A stretch of DNA of 64,000 nucleotides. Source: Meandrina meandrites (taxonomy: Eukaryota > Cnidaria > Anthozoa > Scleractinia > Meandrinidae). Below are positions 10,929 through 24,300 of the stretch, one piece after another. The notes below the pieces were generated by a model. It worked only from the letters and a program-made list of their open reading frames with translations, made no database searches and was not told the DNA's origin. Location of the stretch: the NCBI GenBank assembly GCA_963693305.1, contig OY855906.1, positions 14,932,102 to 14,996,101 on the forward strand, read 5' to 3'. The position numbers were made by a program, and so were the translations under genes. Positions within the stretch are counted from its first letter, which is position 1; the number at the start of each line of letters is the position of its first letter.

Positions 10929-12287
10929 GCTGCGTCGCTTGTCGCTTTTACTCCTTGCAAGGTCTCATTAATCAGAATCCTTTATAAGAATCGTTAAATT
11001 ATTATTTTCAGATTGAAAAGGCTACAGTGATTTAGATGTGCAGGTACCACACAGCTCACAACGACAGCTGTCCATCCCTGTCATAGCCTGGGTGTGAGTG
11101 GCTTCTACTGGCCAGGGAGCCCAGAAGGCGTTGAGAGTCCCCCCTGATCAGGGTCACGAGGTTCACTGCCTTTTAACAGGAGAGGGAAAGGCTCAGAAAA
11201 GAAAAAATACCAAAAGAACCTGACGGATAGACCTGAGCGGAGTCCCTTGCTCCTAGGATGGTCATGTACAATAGAATACTATCCCTGGCAGTTCCTACTC
11301 TCAGCATGCTCCCGATACAAACGTCGCACATTTCTCAGTTACAAGTCAACCCCATTCTGGCCATCTTATCTTATTTCACTCCGGTTTATACATAAGTATT
11401 CGCCAATACAGACAAAAGAACTTGAATAATATATATGTTCAAATTTAATCAATTTTAGCATTTTTACACAAACAGATATTTAATCTACCTAAAAAAATTG
11501 CCTAAACGAGAAATATCATACATCCCTTTTTGGGGAACAAATTAAACAACTGTAAAAAATGGCAAAAATCAATAATAAATCACGTTGCATTATATATATA
11601 TATATATATTTTTTCACTTCAAAAAGATATGAAACTACTCGGCTTCATCTCGTAATTTAAACAAAACTGAATCACAGAGTGTGTGTATCTGCGGTTAGCT
11701 AAGCGTGCTCAACGAAATTCGTACCTTTTTGCAGTTTGGCACTCTCCACAGCAAGATTTTGTCGAGTATAACTATAAACAAAAAAAAGGCTCGAGCAAAT
11801 TCGTGATTTATTGTCGCTCATGATGCTCTAGATGTTCTCAAATAGGCTGGTGTAAAACAACACTCTTTCCCATAAATCGCGAATTGCACTCACGTTCATT
11901 CGATATTTTGTATGTTTTAACGTATAACGAACTCAACAATTGCTAACAACTAACTACCAACAAAACAAAATGGCGGCTTAGATACCTGGCAAGTCGCTAA
12001 ATGCTTCTTATTTTCTCAGTAAGACGTTCAGTGGAATTCGGATTTCTCAAACCCCCGAAAATTGGTTAAAAAAACTCGAGAGTGCTTGAAATCGAGGGAA
12101 AAATTGCAATTAATGACTGATTGAGGAAGATCAGAGGGGAGCAACTATCGGGAAGTTTGTGAAGTCGATCGAGGATTCGAGAAATTGGCATACCACTGTA
12201 TTCTTTCTGACTCGTATTTCAATAGTTTTGAGAGTGTTCCACAGTTTGAGAATGGTTAAAGCAAAAACACTGCCTTGAAGATTCCAT
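10929..12287. other. A-B intergenic, 3' flank of gene B
   Basis: Collinear with 53900-55748 but visibly more diverged than the part near gene A. Contains a (TA)n run at 11592-11610. No gene is seen. Gene B polyadenylation probably lies within the first few hundred bases below 12288, but no signal can be singled out. Confidence 0.7.
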
Positions 12288-12387
12288 TCACCACAAGGAG
12301 CACTTTTTGGCCGGGTTCATGCCAGATCCGGGCTTACACTTGAATACCTCTTGGAATTTATCGTAGTTGTGAAGAGTGCCGATTATC
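12288..12387 (-). CDS. Gene B exon 19: C-terminus and stop
   Basis: Residues 730-762 and TGA (12290-12288). Encodes [21 protein letters not shown] and the final CSLW, the invariant M13 C-terminal CxxW signature. Confidence 0.94.
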
Positions 12388-15300
12388 CTGAAAAAGAAAA
12401 CAGGCAGTTCACGTGCAAGGAATGTTCGGATTTCCCCGTGACTGGAATTGGAATTACTGCAACATTTATTCTGCGATTTTTACAGACATTGGCAAAAGTT
12501 AAAGGGGCTCGTCACGCAATTTTAGCCGGGGGATTTCAAAAATGACCAGCTGGTCGTTGAATTAAAGAGGCAATGTCAGGGGGATTTTTATTTTTTGGGT
12601 GAAAATATGCTAAAGGTGAAATGAAATGCTTTTCACGTACACAACAGAATACTTCCAGAAAGTCAATAGAAGGAAATCTATTGATTTTTTCGAGGAAGAA
12701 CAAACCATAGCCACTTACGGGCGATTTTTCCACAAATCAAGGGAAAAATTTGAAAAAATCAGCCTGATGTTTTCAAGTTGCAGCCTTTCGAATCCTGGCG
12801 ATCCGCAGCCAAACACACTTAATTATAGTCTCAAAGAACTGGTTGGGTAGTTTTAAGTGAAACTGAACCAGTATTTTTAGGTCTCCTGTTATTAGAATGT
12901 CTTTTCAAAGTTATCCTAAAAAATTGTGACAGTGTCCCTTTAACTGCCGAAAAGCCAAAAAGTGGCATGGATGGAGATTGAAACAGATTGCATTTGGGTA
13001 GAATTGAAAACGTCGGGTCGCCTTCTTCACGTTTATCCCAGTTTGTATGAAAATGTCATTTAATAATGCTGACAAATCATCCTTGTTCGTTATGTGGCCG
13101 AAATCCTGTCAAAGAGAGAAACTGTTCGTCTTTCAATTTGAGGTTCAGAGCGCATTACTAATGAAAACAGAATTACTGAATTACTAAGATCCCGTAACCA
13201 CGCCCCTTTAGAGTTTTATGAAGAACACATCAAACGTGTATTCACCTGTACGGAGGATAGGTGTGAGATTCAGTTGCAACTTGATAGAGAGCTGCTTTCT
13301 TCTTGAAAATACTACACCATGGCTGAAAAAAAAAATTGAAATAAATTACAGAGTAAAGAAGCCGCCTTAAAACGTACTGGTTGTGCGATTGAACGTATCA
13401 AAACATCGTGGTCAAAACATCTTGGGACACTTGTTGAAATTGGGCGCAAAAATACGCTTTGCTAATAAAGTGCTTGAAGAAAGCTTGGGAATGCCGTGAA
13501 AACAAACTACTTCAGTCCCCCCCCCCCCCCCCTCCCCCGAGCAATGTTGATCGTGATAAAACGATTTGAATGCCTGCGGTCAACATTGTACCAGGAGGGG
13601 GGGAGAGGGAGGGTGAGGCATTTTCACGAACTGTCGTGCTGGTGTCCCAAGAGTTTTGTCCATGGTTGTGGCTCGCAATGTTGGGGACATTTATTAAAAT
13701 GTGTGCACAAGCACGTGTAAACAAGGACACCAACATAGGTATACCAACCCGCGCAAATCCAGCAAAGAACAACTGTTCCTCTGTTAGCCCCAGCCCAGGG
13801 AGGGCTCCCTCAGTACCCTCTTTCTGCACCAGCTTCTTATACGCCTGAGAAAAAAAAAAGAGTTATAAAAGGTGTTTGAGAGAGTAATTTTAAGTAAAGA
13901 GATGAAAAAGGTAAAAGTAGTCGTGCGAGAAAAGAGAAAGAGAAGAAGAAATTGACGATTAAAGAGAATAAATTATGGACAAAAAGGAAAATGTCATCAT
14001 CATCGTCATCGTCATCGTCATTGTCATCCCCATCGTCATCATCATCATCATCATCATCATCATCACACATTTTTATAGCACTTTTTTCCTAAGCTCAAAA
14101 GCGATTTACAATATAAAAAGATATCTAAAACAAATCACTTAAAGAATTAATTTTAAAAACCTAGCTTAAATAAGGTCATAGCTGAAAAATAAATTACAAG
14201 AAAATCAATTATAAAAAATTAAATTGAATTACAATTAAAAATGAATTACATTAAAAATACGCTTTGCATCAAAAGTCAGCTCTGAGTTCGAAATAAGCTT
14301 TCTTAAAAAAGAATTTCTTGAATTTCCTCAATGCTTTTAATAACTCAGAGCGGAGCTGGCCCTCCGGTATGGCGGATTTTGTCCATGTGAATATTAAACG
14401 CAAATAAAAAAAGGCCCAGTCCGTTTCAACATGATTAATTAAGGCTTTCTGCGTCTCCACGGACATGAATGAATGGGGTCTGACTGTTAGCACATGCAAT
14501 GGGCACGACATTTGATGTTTGAGAAGTCGCTACTTTTAATATATGTCGCTTTTCATTATTTTTTATGATCATGACTACTTAAAAAACGTACGCCCAAATT
14601 AAAATCACATTTTTTGTCAATTTAACACCCAGTGTTTCAAAGAAGGCCTTACGTTGAATGCCAGTTTGATCCCTCCGTTATCAGCTATGTTCTCACGAAG
14701 TGTTTGGTTCCCGTTTATCTGAAAACAGAAAGAGAAACAACCAAGCTACTCAAAGAATATTACAAAATGAGCCATTTCCGAGTTGCCTTTTAACTCAGTT
14801 TCGAAAAGAGTCCTGGAGCACATTCTTTTACATGGAAATGAGTTTGGTTTAAGTTTTGAAACAAAGACAAAAGCCATCCCGGAAATGGCTTTCCAGGTGG
14901 AACTAACCGATAACGTCATCTACAATATGATTTATGATCTGGGTTAAAATATAGTGCAAATGATCAATTAGTGCATTCAAGCAAGGTTCAGATGTCTATA
15001 ACTTTGGCATGCGCCTGATTGTATAGTTTACCTAAGTTACGGTATGGTCTACCATTGAATCGTTTAAACAGAACACGGCAAGTCATTTTTACCTTTTTAC
15101 CATAAACTTCAAACTTTGAGTACTGTTTGGAAAGGCAATTCTCTCTAATTCCAAATCCATCATTTGACCGCGACGACCACCAGTTATTCAAATTTCCATC
15201 CTTGTCAAAAAGTCTCCCTGAACACAAAAATGCAAAATATCCATTAATTAAAAAGCAGCGATAACCAACTAAGCGATTGACAAAAAGTTCCTCTGGTCTT

Positions 15301-18300
15301 GTAGTTGCCGTCATTGTCTTGAGCACTGCAACCTATTGCAAGAAAGGGCCACCGTTCGACAACGTAAGCTGCAAACCTCGAGAGCGATAATTGTGACTCC
15401 AGTCATCAACACTAGACATCTGATAAGTCACGTATGAAATCTGTGCTCGTGTTTCACCCAATTTGTAAACTTAAACTGGATCCAAATCAAATGAAGCGCT
15501 GACGGATAATACCGAGAAACGACTGTGGATAAATTTGTATTTTATTGTATTTTAAATTTATTATTTTACTCGAAGTCATTAGCTTTTAATATAGCTACTC
15601 TCAAATTCGAATCATGTATGTTTGTGGAATGTTGCGAATGCTATTGTGACGAGGGGTTTTGTCGCTCTGAACTCTAATAACGGGAAACGGGCGATGAGAG
15701 GCCTTTTCGGCTGGAAACTGAATGCGCTTGACTCGACTGGACTGGACTGAACTGAACTGAACTGAACTGAACTGGACTGAACTGGACTGGGGATAGCTCA
15801 GAGCAACCTCGCTTGCTGCGGGAGAGGAACTCGTCACTGGTTCCAAAGTACCGTCGGATCTGCTAACAACTGGAACAGGACACAAGAACTTGGACTTCAC
15901 ACGTTTATTCTTCGTCTCCGGCGTAAATCGCTGATGTTAATCGCCGATGTATATCGATGTAAATCGTTTTACAAGAATAAGAGCACTCTATTTATACCTA
16001 ACAATTTACAAAGTTGCATCATGCACGGTACAATAGAAAGAAGGCTAAATAAAGTCAGCTTACAACACAAAGGTAAAGCGAATACGTTCAGCTGACGAGT
16101 TTGTAGACTGAGGTACAGCTAAATAAAATTCAATTAGAATACTTTAAACTAAAAGCAAGATTGAATGGAGTCGGCTTATTTGAAATCGTAAACTAACCAC
16201 TAACCAAACTCAATTATGACCAAAACTAAAACAAAAAGATACACCTGTCAAATGTGTATTCAACCCAGAAAGCTGCCTAAATACGAATTGTTTTCGGTAA
16301 TGGAAAAACGAAAATTGAAATTAACTTCTCTTTTATATTTTTCTCTTGAATACAACCCTTGGTAAACACAGACAACTACACGCGCGGTTATTTGCTCGAG
16401 TACAAAAGCCATTCACTTAATGTGTCAGAACTGCTCGGTTTACTTACACAACTTCTATTTGCATAGTTTTGCGGCGAAGCAATTGGATACAGAAGTCCTA
16501 TTTTATCATAATTTCACTTAACATTGATAAATCTCTCCTGACACTATGTAACCGCTCCTCAAGAAGTTTTCCCACGAGTTGAGTTCGGAGCACGGATTGT
16601 GAGTCGCTCAATATTATAGTAAGTTGTTGGTTCTCAAGTTGACTTGTTCATTGAACTCAGGATATTACAATTACTTTTCTTATCTTAAATCAAGTTGAAC
16701 CTAGCCAACTGAACATACTGCAAATGCGCAAACGTTTAAGTGGCATCGTTTATTCTGAAAGCAATCTACAATATAATCGTCAAGTTTTAGCCTGCGTGTA
16801 GACGTTTCCTATTTCCCTTGGTTCAAACGGAAAAGCAAATCAAACATGAAAGGTCTACAAGCAGGCTAGTCAAGTGCTGGCACGATTACTAAAAATCTCC
16901 TGTTCTGCCTGCTCCTGTCTCAACTTTGAACTCTCAAGCCATACTGTACAAAAGCCCTTATTCACAAAGGGTGAGACATTGAAAGGGGATAGGGCGGCCT
17001 ACTCAAACATTTGTATGCGGCATCAACAAACTTAAAGTGTAAAGCATCCGTATTGGTGTCGACTTTTCGTAAGAGTTACATCTATTTTTTTCCTTATGTT
17101 TAGAGATATGTTAGCAACGATTCGTTTTCATAAATACCTATAGTGTCGAATCCATGTGTAACTTCATGACCAATCACCATGCCGATTCCACCGTAATTAA
17201 AGTATCTAATGATAGAAATAAAAATTATCTTGCGACTAGCTGAACACGTAGAAGTATATTTTGTGTAACATTATTATTTCATGGTCGGCATTTTGTTACA
17301 GAACCAAGCACTTGATAAGACTTACTTGGGGTAGTTGGGATTGTAGAATGGTGGTTGCAAAATGGCTGCTAGGAAAACTATATATAAAATAATGAAAATG
17401 AATCAGTATGAATCAATTTAATAAACTTAAATACTTCAGTCAAAAATCTAAGACCAGCAGTACAAGATCTCCTCGCATGTAGTATAAATTTTTCTTCTTG
17501 TTTTCCTTTCAATCACTGACATGATACACTAAGACACTCTACTATCTCCTGGAAACAGCCACCCACTGGAACTGTTGCCGTGACGTGGCTGGGTGGCTTG
17601 TGCTTCGCAATGACTCCATGAGCTGCTATATCGGCTGGAGTGTTTACACCCTTGGTAGCGTCTGCCAAGCAGGAAAGGTGAAGTCCCACCGCCCATAAGG
17701 TGTGGGGGTTGGACTTCATTCTGTAAAAAAATACTTTTGTTACGGAAGCAGCAACAAGAACAACAAGCAAACTGTACACGGACCTTCCATACGCATGACT
17801 GCCAGTAGCGAAAGTCAGAAGGAAACGACTGGCATGAAGCTGGAAAAACTGAGTGCAAAAATCAAGACCAGGCTTGGGTTTTTGGATTATACGTACTTTT
17901 TACGAAACTGCATACGGTATTTCGTAATGTCTGCAATTAGCTATAGCATGGACACATCGCCTGATGAAGACTAGCAGTATTGCAGTCGAAACGTCGCGAT
18001 CAACAACTCAAAGCGATTCCATCGTGAGACAAACGAGTAAACGTTCATCTTTCCTATCTTACACCACGATGAACAACAAACACATCTTTAATGACAAAAA
18101 AAAAACTGGGAAACTCACCAATTCGGTTTTGCTGCGCTACATAGTAGGCGTTCACTTGGGATGGGCCCTCAGGCCATCTAATTTATTTAACAGTAAATGA
18201 TGTTAGTAAGGTTGAAAACAGGGAGAATGTGGAACTGTAGAATGTTAACATTTTTTTTTTATTTTTTTACACAACTACTGCAAAATACAATTCCTTTAGT

Positions 18301-21300
18301 TTAGATCTCCTTTAGTTCAGATTTCATTTTTTCATATTACTAAATTGCCGCTACGTAATACAAATACACTTACCTTACTGCGATAATAATTGCAATTACA
18401 CTATTACACTAGTCGCACAAGTACCACATTCCACTAATTTACAGCTACACAAAAAGTAAAGAGAAAAATAAAATAAAATAAAACAGATTAACAACAAGAA
18501 GTAAATTAGACTTAGAGTGGAAAATTTCCTGTCCATTTTTTATAAAATGTTTCCAAATCATTGCTTTTAGTACAATGTATTTTTCTCTATTTTATGTTTT
18601 GTTTTAATTTTCAGCATAAATCCTTCTACATATGGTGGTACACGCCTCCTCCTGCAATCCCAAATATGTACTTTACCAATTAACATTAAGTAATTTAGTA
18701 AGGGGCATGATAATGCTATAATACCTATAATAATCTCTTGTAGACTTAGAACTTTAAGTTGTTTTGTTAGGTTAAAGTAGTATTTTTCCAGATGTTTCCA
18801 AAATAGATATGAGTGGGGGCAATTAAAAAAATAGGTGGTGTAATGTTTCCGATTCGTTGTTGCAAAAAGTATATTTATCATGCTCACTCTATCCAATTTT
18901 GAATAATTTCGTGTTACACCCTGTAGTATAAAGAACTGAGTCTAAAATTTTAAATTGAAAAGCTTTGACGTAAGGTTCATAAGCTATTTTATGGGGAAGA
19001 GTGAAAGCAAGTTTCAACTCTTCCTCATTTAGGTTGAAATGTTGTCTTAATTCCTGAGCGTTGTTAGGTAGCTGAGCCTTTTTACTAATTATCAAGGAAT
19101 AGTAGTCTTTTGATTTCTTTTTGTGATATCAAAAATAACATTGTCATACTTAAAAGAGGGATACCCTCTTGTGAACCTGTACTGACGTCTTTTAAATCGA
19201 GAGGTATTGAATGTCTAAGAACTGTCCAGGTAAGAAAATTGACTTATTTTATTTTACTTTTTGTGTCGAATGATTCGATGTTGTTTAGATTTAATAGAAG
19301 ATCATCAACAGTGCAAATGCCGGAGTCATTATATGTCCTATGGGGCTGGAGCTGTTGATGAACCACCTAAAGCTCTCGTTTTCGTTGGTTTTGACGTCAT
19401 ATGACAACATGAAGTCTGCCATCTTCATTCCGCATAAGCAGAAATGCAAGCGCCTCCCATACAATTGACGGAAGCGTACCGCCGACTGCCCCCAGTAGTT
19501 TTAATCCAAAAGGTAGCGTATCAGTGAAATTGATGGTAATACAATTGAAAGACAAGAAAGCCCGGTATGAATAGGATTTATAGAGAAACCTCACCTTTAC
19601 CATTTCCTCCTCTTTGGTTACTTATTTTCTCGCTGGGGCTTCTCTAGCTTCATTGGGAAGCTAATCCGAATGCTCGTTAATATTTAACATCACAAAAGAG
19701 TTAGCATTCAAACCCCAGCCGGGGTCATTGTGTTGTGTTGTTGTAACGGCTACCAACGAATTTAGTGCTGGACGGGGGTAACCATACATTGTGCTGGCAT
19801 CCCATCCAGAGTGTGTGTGTGTGTGTAAAGGGGAACTCAAGAAATATCCCTAAGCTCCGGCGCCAATGAGAGACACTTTGATCACTTTACAAAGACGGAA
19901 TCATTATCCTGATCGCAGATTAACATATTATGGTTAGCTCAATTGAGAAAACGTTTTCCTTACTGATCTTTATCGACAGGCTTATCCAGAGATCCGTACG
20001 ATTCGTCTGCGAGAAACGTGTAGATATTGACTACACTCTCGAAAAGATTGTCTTCTACTTTCAGCTGTGAAACAAAAAGAACATAAGAAAGAAATAGATG
20101 CTGCACTAGAATTTTTGTCAAACGCAACTTTGCCTATCGGTTCTCATAGGATCTCGAATTTTGAAATAAAATTGGGGGTCCCAATACTTGTTAAAAGCAC
20201 CTTGTTTATATGCAATAATTTCTTATAATATCATCATGTTTATATTCCAAATTGCTCGCTAAATTCACGTTACAGACGATTGCTCCTCATTCTTCACTGG
20301 GAAATGGTTTATGATTATGTTACAAAAAGAAAGTTATTTTACAATTCAAACCAAGAAAAAAAAATGATAGGTCTTCACTTATAATTGTTTACAAAAAAAG
20401 GACGATTGACCTCGCTGGTGCATCTTGAAAAAGCCGCCATTTTTAATGAGCGCGCGCTAGTCAAGCTTAAAAGTATGCGCGGTAAGGATGCGCAGTACAG
20501 TAGTTAGGAATCATCACAAACTATGTGGAAAAATGACCTCGGGATATAGAACAACCACTTACGCCTTTGATTTTAGCGGCTAGTTCTGTGGGGTTTTTAA
20601 TATAGCTTGGGTAGCCAATGCCTTCTGAGATGGCGTTGGCCTGAAAGAAAAAAATGGAAAACAGAGACTGTATGGATTAGGAGAAATGTTCTATGGTAAT
20701 TATCCAAATTTGCTACCAAATTTAGTAATGGCGATGTTTCGTACGAATCGATGCAGATCATTTTATATTAAAAACTAGATAAACAAAACTAGCACCAGCC
20801 CTTTCGATCTTCGGAATGGCGGAGTAAGTAAATTTTTCTCCCAGTTACAAAATCACTTGTTGGCTGAAATTGTCACGTCAAAGAAAACTGTTTGTCGCGT
20901 TTGGGCTCAGTTTTACCTCAAATTAAAAAACATTTTGGTTTCAAGGTTCCCTTCTAAACAGTTTTTCATTCCATTGCATTGGTTGGCAGTGCATTGAATC
21001 TCCACCCTACCTTATCTCTTGCAGCCGCCTTTGTCTTATCAGACATCCATGCGAGTGTCTCAAGCCCACTGATAAACTCCTCTTTAATAAGTCGTGTCAT
21101 CTCTGTTATCTGTAATGTTGAACAACTGAACCGTTTTTGCTGGTAACAGTACAACTACACATCCTGCCGCTGAAGGGCTGTTTAGATGAATCCCTCCAAA
21201 TTTCAACAGGCAAACTGCAGCCATTTAATAAAATTCCAAATTTTATGTCCATGGATGAAATTCGAGCATGAGATCATTGAATTAATTAAATCAAAACCAT

Positions 21301-24300
21301 TCATTAGTTTTTAAAAAGAAACTGTGACTATTGTGGAACTCGGGGCAATTAATTAAAAAAGCTGAAAGGCGTTAAATGCAGTTCGACCGAACTGCATTTG
21401 ATTTGATACGTTTAATAGTGAAATGTACACAAAACACTCATACTTCATTAGTAAGACCTAGTAAGCAAGCAAGCAAGAGAGCATGCACGCATGGAAGCCA
21501 GCCAGGAAGCAAGAACTTTATTTTATGACAGTACACAATTAACTAATAACCTTGTGGCCCTCCTACCTAAAAGTTAACAATACATAGAATAACATTGTGC
21601 ATTTGCTCATCTTAAGACTGATGTACCCTACAAGCCTAGCAATGGACAGCTGTTTCGTCCACCTTGGAACTCGTCATACTGCTTAAGGCATAGCGAACAG
21701 TGGGAGAAAGTTCTTATTTCTCCCATCTCAGTAATCGATCACATTTGCCCAACTATTCAAAGGTGATTTTGGTAGCCGTTTGATGATGGCTTCCTGCGTT
21801 AAGATAAGCAAGTTGGTTTAACTTTTGAGTCTGTGTATGAAACCGCCCCGATCCACTACCATTCAAATGAAAAATTAGCTGCAGCTCTCATTCGATACTA
21901 TATGTTTTCAATTTTGTGGGAAAAATGAAATCTGAAAACTTTTTCTCTTTTAAGTATTACGGTCAGAGCAAGATCCTCGCTATTTTGACATACTCGCGTT
22001 TAATTATCTTTCATACCGTGTCTTTACTTCTTTCATCGAATGCCGCATCCACGAACAATAACCCGAGTGGCATTTTAAAGACTGTCTGCATTTCATCGAT
22101 ACAGGCCTGCCAGCGATTAGATGTCCTGTTCCCTGTGATCGTCACGGTATACTCTTCATAGGCGTCTCTATACTTTTTCGGCATCACCTTAATCAATTTA
22201 TTGATGACATTCCACATAATGTAGTTGACGAAAACTACTGGGTCTCTAAATCATAAAAAAGAGAAAACTAGCGGTTATCTATGGCCTATTTCAAAAGGGC
22301 AATTCGAAGTTGGCAAAGGTGTGCTAGCGATTAGAGGGGGAAGGGGTGGGGTAATAGAGAGCTTAAGCACAGGCGTTTTTGAGCCACGGACGGCAGCCGG
22401 AAATGGAACCTTCTCGTCTTTATCGCTGATTGTCAGCTTTTTCTTCATAAATTCAAGTTGTAAGTGCTAAAATGAAAGCTTTCTAGCTTATTTTTGGAGG
22501 CAAAAGTTCGCCTAAACCTTACACATCAGCCTTCTGTTGCAGTCCGTGGCTCAAAAACGTTTGTGCTTAAGCTCTCTAATAATTATTATAATACGGCTAA
22601 GCTCTCTGAGTCATCAACGCAGTGTTTGTATTGGAGTAAAGTATCATATAATAATAATAATTATAAAAACGATATTTAGCTCTTATTAACCGAGTAGGAG
22701 GTCTGTATGGGAGAATCTTGACCGAGGTCGTGAGTACAGACCTCACTGCGTTCGGTCTGTACTCATGACCGAGGTCAAGATTCTCCCATACAGACCGACT
22801 AAGCTCGGTTAATAAGATGTTTATTATATGGCCAAACTAGAAAACCTTTCAGCTGAAAAATTCGGTTCGGTTCGCCATACTCGCTGACATGTTGCTAGTG
22901 AATCGAACGGCGATCGCGGAAAAATTAGAACAAGAGAAGGTCGATATCACCGGCAGATACATTTTCAACTGCTCTAGCCTCTTTAATCGACTGATAGAAT
23001 ATTTTTACGGGTATTTTAGTTGCTCAGTTTTAATCGTGTTTAGTGCTTTTAACTTCTCACCTTGCCGTGAATTACCTCGCATATTCGTTTCTAGTTAGTG
23101 TTTTGATTTCGTGCCTGTGAACTGAACGAAAATTTGCCAAAGTTTGCTCGTTCTTGTTAACCTTTTTTTGCGTCAATAATCGACAGTGCCTTCCCTAAAA
23201 CCACAAAAATGCCATAGCTGACTCAACTACGTAAAACTGAAAGGATTGATGCGAAATGTTTAATTACAAACACTTGTAAATGTACAACAAGAGCGACTGG
23301 ACGAAGAAGAAAAGCAGCAAATAATTTACGGGAAGGCCAGAAAACTGACACAATTTCATTCAGTGCTCGACGTAAAATTAGGCTCAGCACTTCAGTTAAG
23401 TTTGTTACCTTTCAATCTTGATCTTGTCCTTTTATACTTCAATAAACTTCATTGACTCTGAGTGCAATTTCGTTTCAGCATAATGTAGTCTTGATGACAG
23501 CCTTGGAGCCGTAAACAAGGACAATATGTAAACACTTGCTTCGCTCGTCTTGCACAAGGCGTATAATTTCCAGAAAAGCTATTGCTTTAGATCTTCCCGT
23601 AAACCTTAATTGTTGTCACAATTTTCCAGGATGAAAAGACGATTTACGAGGAGATTGTCTGAGGAAAATATTCAGAAGAAAACTCTCTCGCTCGCTTTCC
23701 TCGCGTGTTTCATTCAACTCAAGAAGTGAACACCGCGCCACAAATTTTCCCGCCTCCTCATACTATCACTTCGTTTACATCAAAATGAATTGTCCAGTTG
23801 ATTTATACTAAAGAAGAATTTTTTAGCAGAAAAAAGTCCACGTTTTTGCATATTTTTGTAAACTTCTCAACGTAAGTGTAACCGGTCTAGATGCCGGTCT
23901 AGATGGGAAAATCTAGACCGCGGTCAATATCGATTTTAGCCAATCAAATTCGCGAATTTGGTAGTTCCCAGTCTTTGTGAGACACGGCCATATAATAAAT
24001 AATTATAATAAAAACCTTCCCAAAATCCTTTGCAGCTGAAAAATCGTCAATGCCAAATAACTTGGCCAGTTTTAAGCCAGCAGGAGTACAACGTCGTGTA
24101 GAAATAACTCTTAACAATAACCACTTCTTGTATAAGACGTAGGGCGATGACGTCATTAGTCACGTGAAATTGCTCTCAAGTTCGTTTTTGCTCACTGTGA
24201 CGAAAATATTTTGTTACTGAAAAGCTGTCATTGTAGTTTGAAGCACATTTAATTGTGTGAGGTATTTCAGACTGCCCGGGTACCGAACAAAATATAAATA

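Larger units (their letters stand above)
20065..22016. other. Gene B introns 8-10, non-coding
   Basis: Excluding exons 9-10. A CAAG-rich run (21463-21485) and an AT-rich segment at 21490-21700 that may be retroelement 3' sequence are present. No gene or bounded element could be resolved. Confidence 0.5.

Noticed and set aside
13837..14070. Poly-Asp ORF
   Set aside because: Translation of the (CAT)n repeat on the minus strand.
23944..24156. Minus-strand ORF as a possible extra exon
   Set aside because: No M13 similarity, flanks belong to repeats, and the gene B exon set is already complete without it.
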